Under the pieces are notes generated by a model. The model saw only the letters and a list, made by a program, of their open reading frames with translations. It had not been told where the DNA came from and did no database searches. This document shows positions 1-7,908 of a stretch of DNA of 41,135 nt, in pieces. Source of the stretch: Roseiarcus sp035656495 (GTDB lineage Bacteria > Pseudomonadota > Alphaproteobacteria > Rhizobiales > Beijerinckiaceae); assembly GCA_035656495.1 (NCBI GenBank), contig DASRSL010000114.1:1-41135 (forward strand). The letters run 5' to 3'. The position numbers were made by a program, and so were the translations under genes. Each line of letters starts with the position of its first letter. Positions within the stretch are counted from its first letter, which is position 1.

Positions 1-1
1 C

Positions 2-136
2 GGAGTGGTGGAGCGGGCCTACCAGAGGTCCTGCGCGGAGGCGAGCGTGCTCAGGGTTCCCGGCGTGATCGGCGTCCGCAACGAAATCGCCGTACGCGCC
101 GCGGAAGCGGCCAATCAGCCGGCCTTGCAGAGCTAG
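2..136 (+). CDS. BON-domain protein, C-terminal end (5' part lies outside the window)
   Basis: The reading frame is open from base 2 to a TAG at 134-136 and gives the last 44 residues of a protein. The stretch around VERAYQRS and VPGVIGVRNEIAV matches the end of a BON domain, where a helix is followed by the conserved PGV-x-x-V-x-N-x-I-x-V strand. BON domains occur in periplasmic or envelope proteins such as OsmY and bind lipid surfaces. The start and any signal peptide lie upstream of the window. The tail after the domain is short and Ala/Gln-rich. Assignment rests on this one motif, so the family is likely but the full architecture is unknown. Confidence 0.55.
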   Translation, partial: GVVERAYQRSCAEASVLRVPGVIGVRNEIAVRAAEAANQPALQS

Positions 137-169
137 CGCGCGCATGGAGGCGGCCAAAAAGCGTGCAAT

Positions 170-262
170 GGACGAGTCGCGTCTGTGCTCGAAGGCGGAT
201 ATGATCTCCCAAGCCTCGCCCGCTCGGTCAGCGTGCATGTCGCGGCGCTGATGGAGGGCTGA
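170..262 (+). pseudogene. Histone deacetylase/acetylpolyamine amidohydrolase family, decayed C-terminal fragment
   Basis: In one plus-strand frame, bases 170-262 encode GRVASVLEGGYDLPSLARSV followed by ten more residues and a TGA. This matches the C-terminus of bacterial class II histone-deacetylase-like hydrolases, where SVLEGGYDL is the last active-site segment (the Gly-Gly-Tyr carries the transition-state tyrosine) and the final helix is L-A-x-S-V-x-x-H. No usable start or catalytic His/Asp segments precede it, and the upstream bases belong to the end of the BON-domain gene. It is therefore a remnant of a gene that has lost about nine tenths of its length. The motif is specific; the short length limits certainty. 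Confidence 0.6.
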
Positions 263-278
263 TGACGCCTCCGCGTGC

Positions 279-791
279 TTATCCCTCGCGCGCGCCCTGC
301 GTTCGGAGGCGCGAGCGGCGGCGGAACGGCCAGGCGACGAGATGGGTCCCTGTCCAGCCCAGGAGCGCGGCGACGCCGGCGGCGACGAGGGACTCGAACG
401 TCAGGGGCGTGGCGGGCTCGTAAGCCTCGAGCGTGCGCCGCGCGATCCCGGGGTCGAAGTTCTCGACCATCACATAGAGGCGCTTCAGCGGGCCCGCGGT
501 GGCCATCGCCGCGAGCTGTGTCTCGAGCCGATCGGTCCGCGCGATCGTTCGCTCCATGTCCTCGCCGCGCCGGCGAGCGAGGGGATCGCTTTCGGCTTCG
601 AGCCGTCTTACGCCGTCGGCCGGCGTCAGACCTTCGTGCGCGGTCTCCGTGTCGAACCGGGCCACGATGCGCTTCAGCTCGTCGAGCGCGCCGCCCGCGC
701 GCTGCCGATATTGTTGGGCGAATTCAGGCCCTTGCGAGCCGATCAGGCCGGCGACCACGGCGATCGCCAGAGCGAGTGCCCGCGCCAACAT
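279..791 (-). CDS. DUF2937 family membrane protein
   Basis: This 170-residue protein starts at the ATG at 791 (MLARALAL), with an AGGACAGCC ribosome-binding stretch just before it; a longer in-frame extension to 851 would add an implausible polar leader. It has an N-terminal hydrophobic segment (about residues 3-20), then the signature GSQGPEFAQQYRQRAGGALDEL, an acidic helical middle (about 35-105), and a C-terminal hydrophobic segment ending in GWTGTHLVAWPFRRR. That arrangement and the PEFAQQYRQR motif are typical of DUF2937, a family of unknown function found in proteobacterial inner membranes. The gene is monocistronic as far as can be seen, with a candidate promoter at 823-851. Confidence 0.85.
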   Translation of the reverse strand: MLARALALAIAVVAGLIGSQGPEFAQQYRQRAGGALDELKRIVARFDTETAHEGLTPADGVRRLEAESDPLARRRGEDMERTIARTDRLETQLAAMATAGPLKRLYVMVENFDPGIARRTLEAYEPATPLTFESLVAAGVAALLGWTGTHLVAWPFRRRSRLRTQGAREG

Positions 792-822
792 GGGCTGTCC
801 TGTCCGGTTGTCCCGATCGCAT

Positions 823-851
823 AGGATAGGGGAGGCGACCCGCCCCGTCAC
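823..851 (-). promoter_or_regulatory. Candidate sigma-70 promoter for the DUF2937 gene
   Basis: On the minus strand a GTGACG hexamer (851-846) and a TATCCT hexamer (828-823) are separated by 17 bases. Each matches four of six consensus positions. The -10 lies 32 bases before the ATG at 791. Confidence 0.4.
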
Positions 852-872
852 GCCCGGCCGCGGCTTGCCGCT

Positions 873-1127
873 TCACACAGGATCATCGGCAAGCAGATGG
901 GCCTGTCCCTCATTCACCGCCGCCCAGGCCATGGCGTCCTCCCGCGCAACGCGAACTTGCGGCTGTATCTCCGGCAGTGTTCCCGCCTCCACTTGCAGTC
1001 CGTTGTTTAGCGCGACCTTCGCATAGTGCCTTGCCGCGCTCTCGCTTTCGAACTCCCGCATACCCCAGATGAAGCTGAGAGTCTTTCCCGGCAACCTGTG
1101 CACCGTCGATACGAACCAGGTATTCAC
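873..1127 (-). CDS. Small hypothetical protein, 84 residues
   Basis: I place the start at the GTG at 1127 because GAGAGGG lies five bases upstream, and because the longer open frame back to 1328 crosses an AT-rich intergenic stretch. The protein begins MNTWFVSTVHRLPG and runs through FIWGMREFESESAARHYAK to an acidic tail ending ADDPV. There is no signal peptide and no membrane segment. The FESESAARHYAKVAL part looks like an amphipathic helix of a small soluble alpha/beta protein. I do not recognise a family. Codon use fits the neighbouring genes, so it is probably real. Confidence 0.55.
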   Translation of the reverse strand: MNTWFVSTVHRLPGKTLSFIWGMREFESESAARHYAKVALNNGLQVEAGTLPEIQPQVRVAREDAMAWAAVNEGQAHLLADDPV

Positions 1128-1517
1128 GTGACCCTCTCGGCTTGGCTTGTGATCGATCGTTGGCAGGGGCGCTGTAAGCTTTCGCTCACCGGGAAGCGAA
1201 AGAGGGATGGACGACCGCCCGGCTCCTCTGGTATCGCAGGGGCGGAAACAGTCGACAATAGGGGAAAATACGTACCGGCGCGGAAGCGCGCTGACATTAT
1301 GATTGTTAGTACTAAAATAAAGATACACGGCACTGCAGAAGACTGGCCGCTCCGGCGCGGCTGTCCCGTCGCCCGGCAGGTGACTACATCGTGAAACAGC
1401 TCAATTTGCGCGGATCGACGCTTCGAATCCAGGTCGTTTCGGCGGACGTCCGCGCGGACGCTGCAACCGGCGGCGCTCTTTTCTGCTAGAATTTGCGGCG
1501 AGGCCGGAGTCCCTCGC

Positions 1518-2510
1518 ATGCCGCAAGCCGCGTCCCCGAATTACCGGCTGGGAAGCTTCCTGTCGCTCTTCACCGCCTTCCTGCTGGCGGTCCAGGAGCC
1601 GTTTTCCTTTCTCGCCGCCAGACGCCTGACCACGATTCAGTTCGTCTGCCTGACCCAGATCGCGCTCCTGATCTCGATCCCGCTGGTGACGGCGCACCCC
1701 GCCAGCCGTCGCGACTTCATCGCCTTGCTGGGGGATCCATCGAGTTATGGAAAGCTGGCGGTCATCCTGGCGATCGGCATGAGCGGCTTGCTGCTCTACA
1801 ACTTCGGCCTTAGCGACGCCCATCCCATCATCGTTTCGGCGATCCTCAACCTCTCGCCCTTCTGGGCCGCCATGGTGGCGCTCTTCATATCGAGGGTCCC
1901 GATCCCGGTTTCGCCCAGAGTGTTTTTCGGCTGTTTCCTCGGCGCCTTCATCGGCGCCTTGGCGGTCGGCTGGAGCCAGCTCGGCGAGGCCGGCGAGCCG
2001 ACGATGAGCCAACTTGCCGAGAATTTCCTGCATGGCAGCTGGATCTACGTCATTCCCGTGCCGATATGCTCCGCGCTGGGCGGGACCCTGATCGGCAGAT
2101 GGTTCGCGAAATACGAGGAATCCGCCGCCGTCGCAGCGAACTTCTTCGTCGCCAACGCCGTCCTGATCCCGGCGACGGTCTTCATCCTCTACCGCCGCTC
2201 CGAGCTCGAGTTCGACGCCCAGTTCGTCGCCGTCGCCCTCATGATCGTTGGCACGATCATCGCCTCCTCGGTCGGCCGCATCCTTTATCAGATCTCGCTC
2301 ACGGTGACGGGCGGCGACAACGGCTTCGTCACGATGTTCTGGAATCTGGTCCCGGCGCTCACCGCCCTGATATCGCTCGCCATGTCGTTTTGGATCGCCG
2401 ACTTGCATTTCGCCGTCGATCCCATGTTTTTCCTTGGGCTGGCCTTGATCGCGGCGTCGCTGACGCTCTTCTCGCTGAAGTCCTGGCGGCATCCGCCGCG
2501 CCAAGCCTGA
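1518..2510 (+). CDS. EamA-type drug/metabolite transporter (DMT superfamily)
   Basis: This 330-residue integral membrane protein has about ten hydrophobic segments in two EamA-like halves (about residues 12-150 and 170-322). The first half has SFLAARRLTTIQFVCL, the usual first-loop region, and the second ends with FFLGLALIAASLTLFSL, the family's last helix. DMT/EamA proteins export or import small metabolites such as amino acids, sugars or drugs by proton exchange; the substrate cannot be read from sequence. It starts at the ATG at 1518. It is divergent from the small gene at 873-1127 and convergent with the heptosyltransferase, so it appears to be transcribed alone. An AT-rich stretch at 1290-1325 is the most promoter-like part of its upstream region. 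Confidence 0.88.
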   Translation: MPQAASPNYRLGSFLSLFTAFLLAVQEPFSFLAARRLTTIQFVCLTQIALLISIPLVTAHPASRRDFIALLGDPSSYGKLAVILAIGMSGLLLYNFGLSDAHPIIVSAILNLSPFWAAMVALFISRVPIPVSPRVFFGCFLGAFIGALAVGWSQLGEAGEPTMSQLAENFLHGSWIYVIPVPICSALGGTLIGRWFAKYEESAAVAANFFVANAVLIPATVFILYRRSELEFDAQFVAVALMIVGTIIASSVGRILYQISLTVTGGDNGFVTMFWNLVPALTALISLAMSFWIADLHFAVDPMFFLGLALIAASLTLFSLKSWRHPPRQA

Positions 2511-2572
2511 GCCGACGCGCCCGTGAAAACGACGCCCTGATCCGCATCCGACCTTCCGGCTGCGGGGGGCTT

Positions 2573-4168
2573 TCACGCCTGGCGTTCGGCAGCCGCAGGG
2601 CCTTCCCGGAATCCCGGGATGCGGCGGACCACATCCTTGACCAGCTGCGGGGTGATCAGCCGGGTGCACTCGAACTGCCGCAGAGTGTCCTTGTGGCGTG
2701 GGCACCAGAGGTAGTCCTTGTGGTCGAACCGCACCCTGACGTCGTTCCAGCAGCTGTTGCAGGTATGATAGTTGATGACGCGGTAGGGGGTCGAGAACTC
2801 GTTGGTCGGGTGGGTGAAGCCGCTGATCATCACCACCGGGACGCCGGCCGCCCAAGCCAGCCAGGCGAGGCCGCTCGACAGGCCGATGAAGAAATCGGCG
2901 TGCATGAGCCAGCGCACCCTTTCTCCAAGTGGGCGGTTGCCGGTCTCGTCCTGCACGCCGTGGGGGATGTGGTTCCAGATCAGCCCCTGGCCGTTCGCCG
3001 GGCTGCGGTCGATACAGACCACTCGATAGCCGGCGTCGTTGAGGAAGCGGACGATCTCCCGCCAGCCGAACGGATTGTTCCAGTATTTCGCCTGAGTGGT
3101 GCTCTGCACCGCGATGCAGACGTAGCGCTCGGGGATCGGGCGGTCGGGGCTCGTCGGCACGATGCGCGGCGGCTCCTCCGTCGGATCGACGCCGAGGATG
3201 TACCCGGCGGTGCGGTGCAGGCCGACCAGCCGGAAGTCGCAGGGCTGATGAAGCCGCTCCTCATCATCGAAGAACAAGCCGATATTGTAGGTCGCATAGT
3301 AGCGCTGCGCGTCGACCTGCTCGTGGGTGAGAAAGGTGATCTCCGGATAGGCGTCGCGAAACAGCGGGATCAGCGCCTCCGCCATGGCCACGCTGAGGCG
3401 GCACCCGCGCGCGCGCTGGAACTTCGCCGCATAGGGGAACCAGCCCATGCTGTCGCCGAGCGTGCCGACCGGCAGCTGGACCAGCACCTCCTTGTCGCGG
3501 CAGTCGTAGTCGTGCGTGAAAACGAGACGGTCGCCGGTGAACACCTCGATGCGCACCCGGATGTAGTAGCGCTTGGCGCTGCTGACCCAGCCCTTCTGGA
3601 CGGTCGTTTCGTAGAGGACATTGCCGGTGTCGAGGTCCGACAGCCGGATGCGCCACGGCCCGTTCCCGTCCGGCACGACGACCCGCGCGCCGAAATTGAA
3701 ATCGAAGCGCAGCCCGTTCGGTCCGGTTTGAGTCGGAAGCTCGGCAGGGAGCGGGAAATGCGGCTTCGGCGGCGGCTCCGCCGAGGTCGAGGCGGGCGCC
3801 GATGCTGACGCCGAGGCGGCGGGCGCCGCCGGCTCGGCCGCGCCCGGGGCCGGATCGGCGGAGGCCGAAGCGGCCGCCGCGGATAGGGCAGGGGCCGGAG
3901 CGGCGGGCTCAGCGGAAGGGCCGGGGGCCGCAGCGGCGACCGTCGCCGAAGCGGGAGCAATCAAGGAGGGAGCCGGCGCAATCAACGAGAAAGACGTCTT
4001 TGGCGGCTCAGGCCTCCGGCTCGGCCGGAGCTTGTCAGGCGGACTCGACAAAGGCGCCCCCATCAGTGTCGTCGGAGAGGATCGTCCAGCAAGCGGCGGC
4101 GCCATCGTAGGTGATGCGGGCTCCGCTGGCGTACCCGGTCGTGTCGTAGGCGGAAGTCGGTGATACAC
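2573..4168 (-). CDS. Autotransporter strand-loop-strand O-heptosyltransferase (TibC/Aah family)
   Basis: The 531-residue protein has a Pro/Ala/Ser-rich N-terminal tract (about 1-118), then a body typical of bacterial autotransporter heptosyltransferases: an N-terminal beta-rich part (RLSDLDTGNVLYETTVQKG), a GT-B core with AVQSTTQAKYWNNP and SSGLAWLAWAAGVPVVMISG, and a C-terminal iron-finger with four cysteines at about 470, 473, 489 and 501 (HTCNSCWN, WCPRHKD, FECTRL). Family members such as TibC transfer heptose from ADP-heptose to serines of AIDA-type repeats before secretion. The gene directly follows a protein made of such repeats, its likely substrate. The GTG start at 4168 has AGGAG eight bases upstream. 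The first 45 codons have weaker codon bias than another frame (see findings), so the N-terminus is uncertain; the enzyme assignment is strong. Confidence 0.9.
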   Translation of the reverse strand: MYHRLPPTTRPGTPAEPASPTMAPPLAGRSSPTTLMGAPLSSPPDKLRPSRRPEPPKTSFSLIAPAPSLIAPASATVAAAAPGPSAEPAAPAPALSAAAASASADPAPGAAEPAAPAASASASAPASTSAEPPPKPHFPLPAELPTQTGPNGLRFDFNFGARVVVPDGNGPWRIRLSDLDTGNVLYETTVQKGWVSSAKRYYIRVRIEVFTGDRLVFTHDYDCRDKEVLVQLPVGTLGDSMGWFPYAAKFQRARGCRLSVAMAEALIPLFRDAYPEITFLTHEQVDAQRYYATYNIGLFFDDEERLHQPCDFRLVGLHRTAGYILGVDPTEEPPRIVPTSPDRPIPERYVCIAVQSTTQAKYWNNPFGWREIVRFLNDAGYRVVCIDRSPANGQGLIWNHIPHGVQDETGNRPLGERVRWLMHADFFIGLSSGLAWLAWAAGVPVVMISGFTHPTNEFSTPYRVINYHTCNSCWNDVRVRFDHKDYLWCPRHKDTLRQFECTRLITPQLVKDVVRRIPGFREGPAAAERQA

Positions 4169-4230
4169 GTCGAAATTCTCCTAAATCTCTAACCCGCGTC
4201 GGATAGGGGAGGCAAGACCGTCCAACGCAT

Positions 4231-4256
4231 GCGCCCGTCGCCGAAGCGGCGGGCGC
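4231..4256 (-). terminator. Intercistronic hairpin between repeat protein and heptosyltransferase
   Basis: Bases 4231-4241 and 4246-4256 form an 11-bp stem with one wobble pair and a CGAA loop. It lies about 30 bases downstream of the repeat-protein stop and about 60 bases before the transferase start. There is no T-run on the minus strand, so it may be a weak terminator or an mRNA-stabilising 3' hairpin that lets the structural protein be made in excess of the enzyme. Confidence 0.5.
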
Positions 4257-4287
4257 AGCCATTGGACGTCGGGCGCTCGCCGATTTG

Positions 4288-6834
4288 TCAGACGTACTTG
4301 ACGAACGTGCCGCCGTGGGCGTCGTTGGCGAGAGCGAAGTCGCTGGTCACGTAGTTCCCGAGCAAAGTCAGTTTCGCCACGTCCGCGCCGTCGGTGACCG
4401 TGAGCAATCCCGAGGTGTGGGCGGCGTTCTCCGCAAAGGTCTCCTTCTCGCTGGAAATGTAGGAGAAGCCGCCGAGGTCGAACTTGTCGCCGGTCGAGAA
4501 GCCGCCGATCGTCGCGTGGAACGTCGCCAGGTTGCCGGGATAGAGCGCCAGATCGCCGCCCGAGCCGGCGAACAGGATCTCCTGTCCGCTCGCCACCGTG
4601 CCGGATATGTTGGCCGTTCCGCTGGAGATGGTCAGGCCGCCCGACATCGAGCCGCCCGACGAGACCGTCAGCGTGCCGCCCCTGAGGGTAGCGGCGGAGA
4701 CCGTGCCGCCCGAGGAGACGAACATCGCCCCGCCGCTGCTGATGATCGCTCCGCTGGTGACCCCGTAGACGTATTCCTTGCCACCGCTATAGATCGTGTC
4801 GCCGTAGCCCAGGCCTCCGTGGGAGATGGTCTCCTTGCCGTAGATCTGCGCGTAATCGTCAACGCCGCCGCTGAGGACGGTCTGCGTGCCGCCTGCGTAT
4901 ACGTAGGACTCGTAAGCCAAGCCGTTGTCGTTCAACTTGCCGCCCAAGTAGATGTACGCGTACTCAGACTCGCCTCCATGCAACACGGTCTCGAGTCCGC
5001 CGCTGTAGACGCGCGGATTATAGTCGAGGCCGCCGGAAGAGACGTTGATCTTGCCGCCGCTGTAGACGTCCTCGTAATAGCCAGAGCCGTGGAGCTTGAT
5101 ATTTTCGACGCCGCCAGCGCTGATCTGGGTGGACTCGGTATAGTAGGAGTAGACGTTCTCGACGCCACCGGACAAGATAGTGTCGTCGTAGGCGGAGCCG
5201 TAGACGTTCTTCACCCCGCCGGATTCGATCGTGTCGTAGTCGCCGTAGCCGCCCGCCGAGATCGTCTCCGTGCCGTAGTCATTCGTATAATACTCGCCTC
5301 CGCCGGAGAGGACGGTTTCGATTCCGCCGTGATAGAGATACGAGGATTCGGCGAAGCCGTGGACGTACTGCGCGCCGTTCGAGTAAACATACGACGCGCT
5401 GTCGACGCCGCCTGATTCGACGTCGTCACTGCCGCCCGAATAGACGTCCGTGCCATAGGCGGAGCCGTAGTTATACACCGTTCCACCCGAGACCTGGGCG
5501 TAGTCGTTGTAGCCGTCGCCCGCCTCGACATACAGGCGTCCGCCTGAGTAGACGAACGGCTCGTAGTTGTATCCGTAGTTGACCTGGTAGCCGCCCGATT
5601 CGATGTATGTATAGTACGCGTAGCCGCCGCTATAGACGTATTGACCACCGTAATCGTGGGTGACGTCGGCCTCGCCGCCAGAATAGACGTACTGATAGCC
5701 GGCAGAATCTATTGTTTCGGACTCGGCCAGGCCGCCGGACTCAATGTACTGAGCTCCGCCGTACCCGATCGTGCCCGAGTTGGAGAAACCATAGAGATAC
5801 TGGTAGCCGCCGCTGCCGATATAGGTCGACGAATCGACGCCGCCGGCATAAGTATACGCTCCGCCATAGATGTCGTCCCCATAGGAGGATCCATAGTTGT
5901 ACAGTCGCCCTCCGGCGTACACGTAAGCGTAGTCGATGTTTCCGCCGGAGAAGACCTCGGTGTAGCCGGCCGAGTAGACAATGGGCTCGTAGCCGAGGGC
6001 GCCGCTGTAGACATACTGGGCGCCGCCGCTTTCAACATAGGTCACAGAGGCTTCCCCGCCGGAGAGGACGTATTGCGCCCCGTAGTCGTTTGTGCCGTAG
6101 GCGTACCCGCCGTACTCGACATCCTGCCAGCCGCCGTGGGCGATGGTGTCGTAATAGGCGTCGCCGTCAAGGATCTGGTAGGCGCCGGAGCCGATATACG
6201 CGCCTGAATCGACGCCGCCATGGTAGACGGTCTGGTTGGCGCCGGAGGTGATGTCCGTGCCGGACGCAAACCCGCCGCTGTACACCCATTGCTGGCCACT
6301 GGTGAACAGGTAGGTGGAGTAGGCGCTGCCGCCGTACTCCACGTACTGGTCGCCGTTGCCGGCTGCCGCGGAGACGTGATAGGTGCGGCCGCCGCTATCG
6401 ACGAACTGGTTCCACTCGTCGTCGGTGTACTCGGCGACGCCGCCGGACGAGACATATTCGTTGCCGCCGGTCGCGATGTAGCCGTCATATTCGAGGCCGC
6501 TGTAGGCGACAGTCAGCACTCCGCCGCTGCCGATATACGCATAGTACTCGGTGCCCGCTCCGACATATGCCGAGCCGCCGGAGTAAATGTCGGTGTCATA
6601 GGCGATACCGCCGCCAACGTCCTCAAAGCCTCCGGAATAGACTTGCGTCAATTCGTCCTCGCCGCCGCCCACGACATATTCGGAGCCCCCCGAATGGAGG
6701 GTGGTGTCATAAGCGAAACCACCCGATTCAACGACCTGGTAGCCGCCAGCGTAAGCCGTCGTGTAGTAGGCGGAATTCGCGCCCGACACGTAAAAACCGT
6801 ATCCAGAGACGATCGTGCTGGTATAAGTGGTCAT
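4288..6834 (-). CDS. Strand-loop-strand (AIDA-type) repeat surface protein without a barrel domain; predicted O-heptosylation target
   Basis: The 848-residue protein starts at the ATG at 6834 (MTTYTSTIV), with GAGGGA upstream. From about residue 10 to 730 it is an array of units of about 19 residues centred on the turn SGG or AGG, for example QYVYSGGEA and TYIESGGYQ. It is extremely rich in Tyr, Gly and Ser and nearly free of Lys, Arg and Cys. Such units build a beta-solenoid and are the acceptor repeats of TibC/Aah-type heptosyltransferases, one of which is the next gene. The C-terminal 110 residues (GGFSTGDKFDLGGF to GGTFVKYV) are an acidic beta domain. There is no cleavable signal peptide and no C-terminal autotransporter barrel, so export must use another route; type I secretion is my guess. 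The transferase neighbour makes the acceptor role probable. Confidence 0.85.
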   Translation of the reverse strand: MTTYTSTIVSGYGFYVSGANSAYYTTAYAGGYQVVESGGFAYDTTLHSGGSEYVVGGGEDELTQVYSGGFEDVGGGIAYDTDIYSGGSAYVGAGTEYYAYIGSGGVLTVAYSGLEYDGYIATGGNEYVSSGGVAEYTDDEWNQFVDSGGRTYHVSAAAGNGDQYVEYGGSAYSTYLFTSGQQWVYSGGFASGTDITSGANQTVYHGGVDSGAYIGSGAYQILDGDAYYDTIAHGGWQDVEYGGYAYGTNDYGAQYVLSGGEASVTYVESGGAQYVYSGALGYEPIVYSAGYTEVFSGGNIDYAYVYAGGRLYNYGSSYGDDIYGGAYTYAGGVDSSTYIGSGGYQYLYGFSNSGTIGYGGAQYIESGGLAESETIDSAGYQYVYSGGEADVTHDYGGQYVYSGGYAYYTYIESGGYQVNYGYNYEPFVYSGGRLYVEAGDGYNDYAQVSGGTVYNYGSAYGTDVYSGGSDDVESGGVDSASYVYSNGAQYVHGFAESSYLYHGGIETVLSGGGEYYTNDYGTETISAGGYGDYDTIESGGVKNVYGSAYDDTILSGGVENVYSYYTESTQISAGGVENIKLHGSGYYEDVYSGGKINVSSGGLDYNPRVYSGGLETVLHGGESEYAYIYLGGKLNDNGLAYESYVYAGGTQTVLSGGVDDYAQIYGKETISHGGLGYGDTIYSGGKEYVYGVTSGAIISSGGAMFVSSGGTVSAATLRGGTLTVSSGGSMSGGLTISSGTANISGTVASGQEILFAGSGGDLALYPGNLATFHATIGGFSTGDKFDLGGFSYISSEKETFAENAAHTSGLLTVTDGADVAKLTLLGNYVTSDFALANDAHGGTFVKYV

Positions 6835-6930
6835 GGCGAGTCCCTCGGGGGTTGGCCGCCCGCGTGCGCGCATGCGCCGCAAGCCGACATCATGAGCCGT
6901 CAAATTGTCAGCAAAAACGAGCGCCAGCCC

Positions 6931-6943
6931 GGGTCATTGACCC
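6931..6943. promoter_or_regulatory. Short palindrome upstream of the repeat-protein gene
   Basis: GGGTCATTGACCC is a perfect 6-bp inverted repeat around one base, about 100 bases upstream of the repeat-protein start. It may be an operator half-site pair; nothing identifies the protein that would bind it. Confidence 0.25.
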
Positions 6944-7070
6944 CAGCCCGTCCGCCTCATCCAGGCTCAAAGCTCCCCCGGACCCGTCGGACGCTTCAAC
7001 TGCGCTGTCCCGCGCTGCTTGAGCGCGAGGATCTACGACCACCGCTCTATTCGAGTTACGCTTCGTCGGC

Positions 7071-7086
7071 TGTGATCCGCATCACA
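7071..7086. promoter_or_regulatory. CRP/FNR-family binding-site-like palindrome
   Basis: TGTGATCCGCATCACA is a perfect dyad with the classical CRP consensus (TGTGA-N6-TCACA). It lies about 240 bases upstream of the repeat-protein start and about 350 bases upstream of the STN-like gene on the other strand. It could serve either divergent gene. The regulator in this organism is not known from the window. Confidence 0.5.
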
Positions 7087-7434
7087 GTCCGGCTCTGCCT
7101 CGGGCTCTGAGCATCGCGTTGAAAAGCGCCGACAGGAAAAACTGGCGCGTGCGGCTGTTCGATCGCTCTCTGGCTCTGAAGCGGCGATCGCCGCCGGTTC
7201 TGGTCGCAAATCAACAATCAAAGGGAAAGACGCCCTTGGGCGGCGGCGCCTCGGGTTCGGCCGAAGCAAGAGCCGGGTCGGAAGTCAGGGTCCCGCAAGG
7301 CGCCGAAGCTACGCCGGCGCGCACTTGAGCCGGATCAGCAAGACCGGTCGAAAGAAACCGAAAGACTGGCCGCGCCCGGACGGAGTCGATATAGTCCGGC
7401 ATTCGCCAAACCGTCCAAAACCAGCGACTTCGCG

Positions 7435-7908
7435 ATGCGGATTGAGTTCAGGAGCTTCGCCCTCGGGCTCGCGCTTTCGGCCGTCGTCGCGGCGGCCCGG
7501 GCGGACGACGTCGTCGTCACCGGAACCCTCGACCATTTGCGCATCGAGGCGAGCGGCGCCCCGATAATCGCGGTCCTGGAGGCCCTGAAGAAACAATTCG
7601 GCGTTGCCTATCGATATCGCGTCCGCCCCGACTGGACCGTCGACGGCACGTTCACGGGATCGCTGTCCTCGGTCCTGCCTCGGGTTTTCCGGGACAGGAA
7701 TTACGTCGTCCGGATCGAGCCCGATCAGTCGATGACGGTTTTCCTGGCGTCGCCGCAGGGGCCGGAGGCGGCTGCGCCGATCCCGTCGCCGCAAGGGCCG
7801 CCGACGGCAGCGGCGCCCGCCCCGCCCCCTGTCCAAGCCCTCTCCAATCCGGCGGATGAGCGGGCGCGTAAGCGTTGGGCGCATCCGCCCGACCCGCCAG
7901 ACGATTAA
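7435..7908 (+). CDS. Secreted protein with an STN-like (secretin/TonB short N-terminal) domain
   Basis: The 157-residue protein begins with a clear Sec signal (MRIEFRSFALGLALSAVVAAARA, cleavage near residue 23). Residues about 28-105 read as an STN-like domain: APIIAVLEALKKQFGVAYRY, then a short strand, VDGTFTGSLSSVLPRVF and NYVVRIEP. This is the pattern in which a helix pair is followed by the strand V-x-G-x-x-x-G and a second helix. STN domains occur at the N-terminus of secretins and of TonB-dependent transducers that signal to FecR-type proteins, and also alone in small periplasmic proteins. The tail from about 108 is a Pro/Ala/Gln-rich linker with no domain after it. The start ATG is the first residue of the signal peptide. 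Role unknown. Confidence 0.65.
   Translation: MRIEFRSFALGLALSAVVAAARADDVVVTGTLDHLRIEASGAPIIAVLEALKKQFGVAYRYRVRPDWTVDGTFTGSLSSVLPRVFRDRNYVVRIEPDQSMTVFLASPQGPEAAAPIPSPQGPPTAAAPAPPPVQALSNPADERARKRWAHPPDPPDD

Larger units (their letters stand above)
6835..7434. other. Divergent intergenic region (600 bp) without a convincing gene
   Basis: The region separates the leftward heptosylation pair from the rightward STN-like gene. It contains the CRP-like dyad at 7071-7086 and the palindrome at 6931-6943. Short open frames inside it have Arg/Pro/Ser-rich translations typical of non-coding GC-rich DNA. I see no RNA gene in it. Confidence 0.5.

Noticed and set aside
1401..2855. Minus-strand open frame of 484 codons opposite the EamA gene
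   Set aside because: Arg/Asp/Gly/Glu-rich shadow frame; the EamA frame has ten membrane helices and normal codon use.
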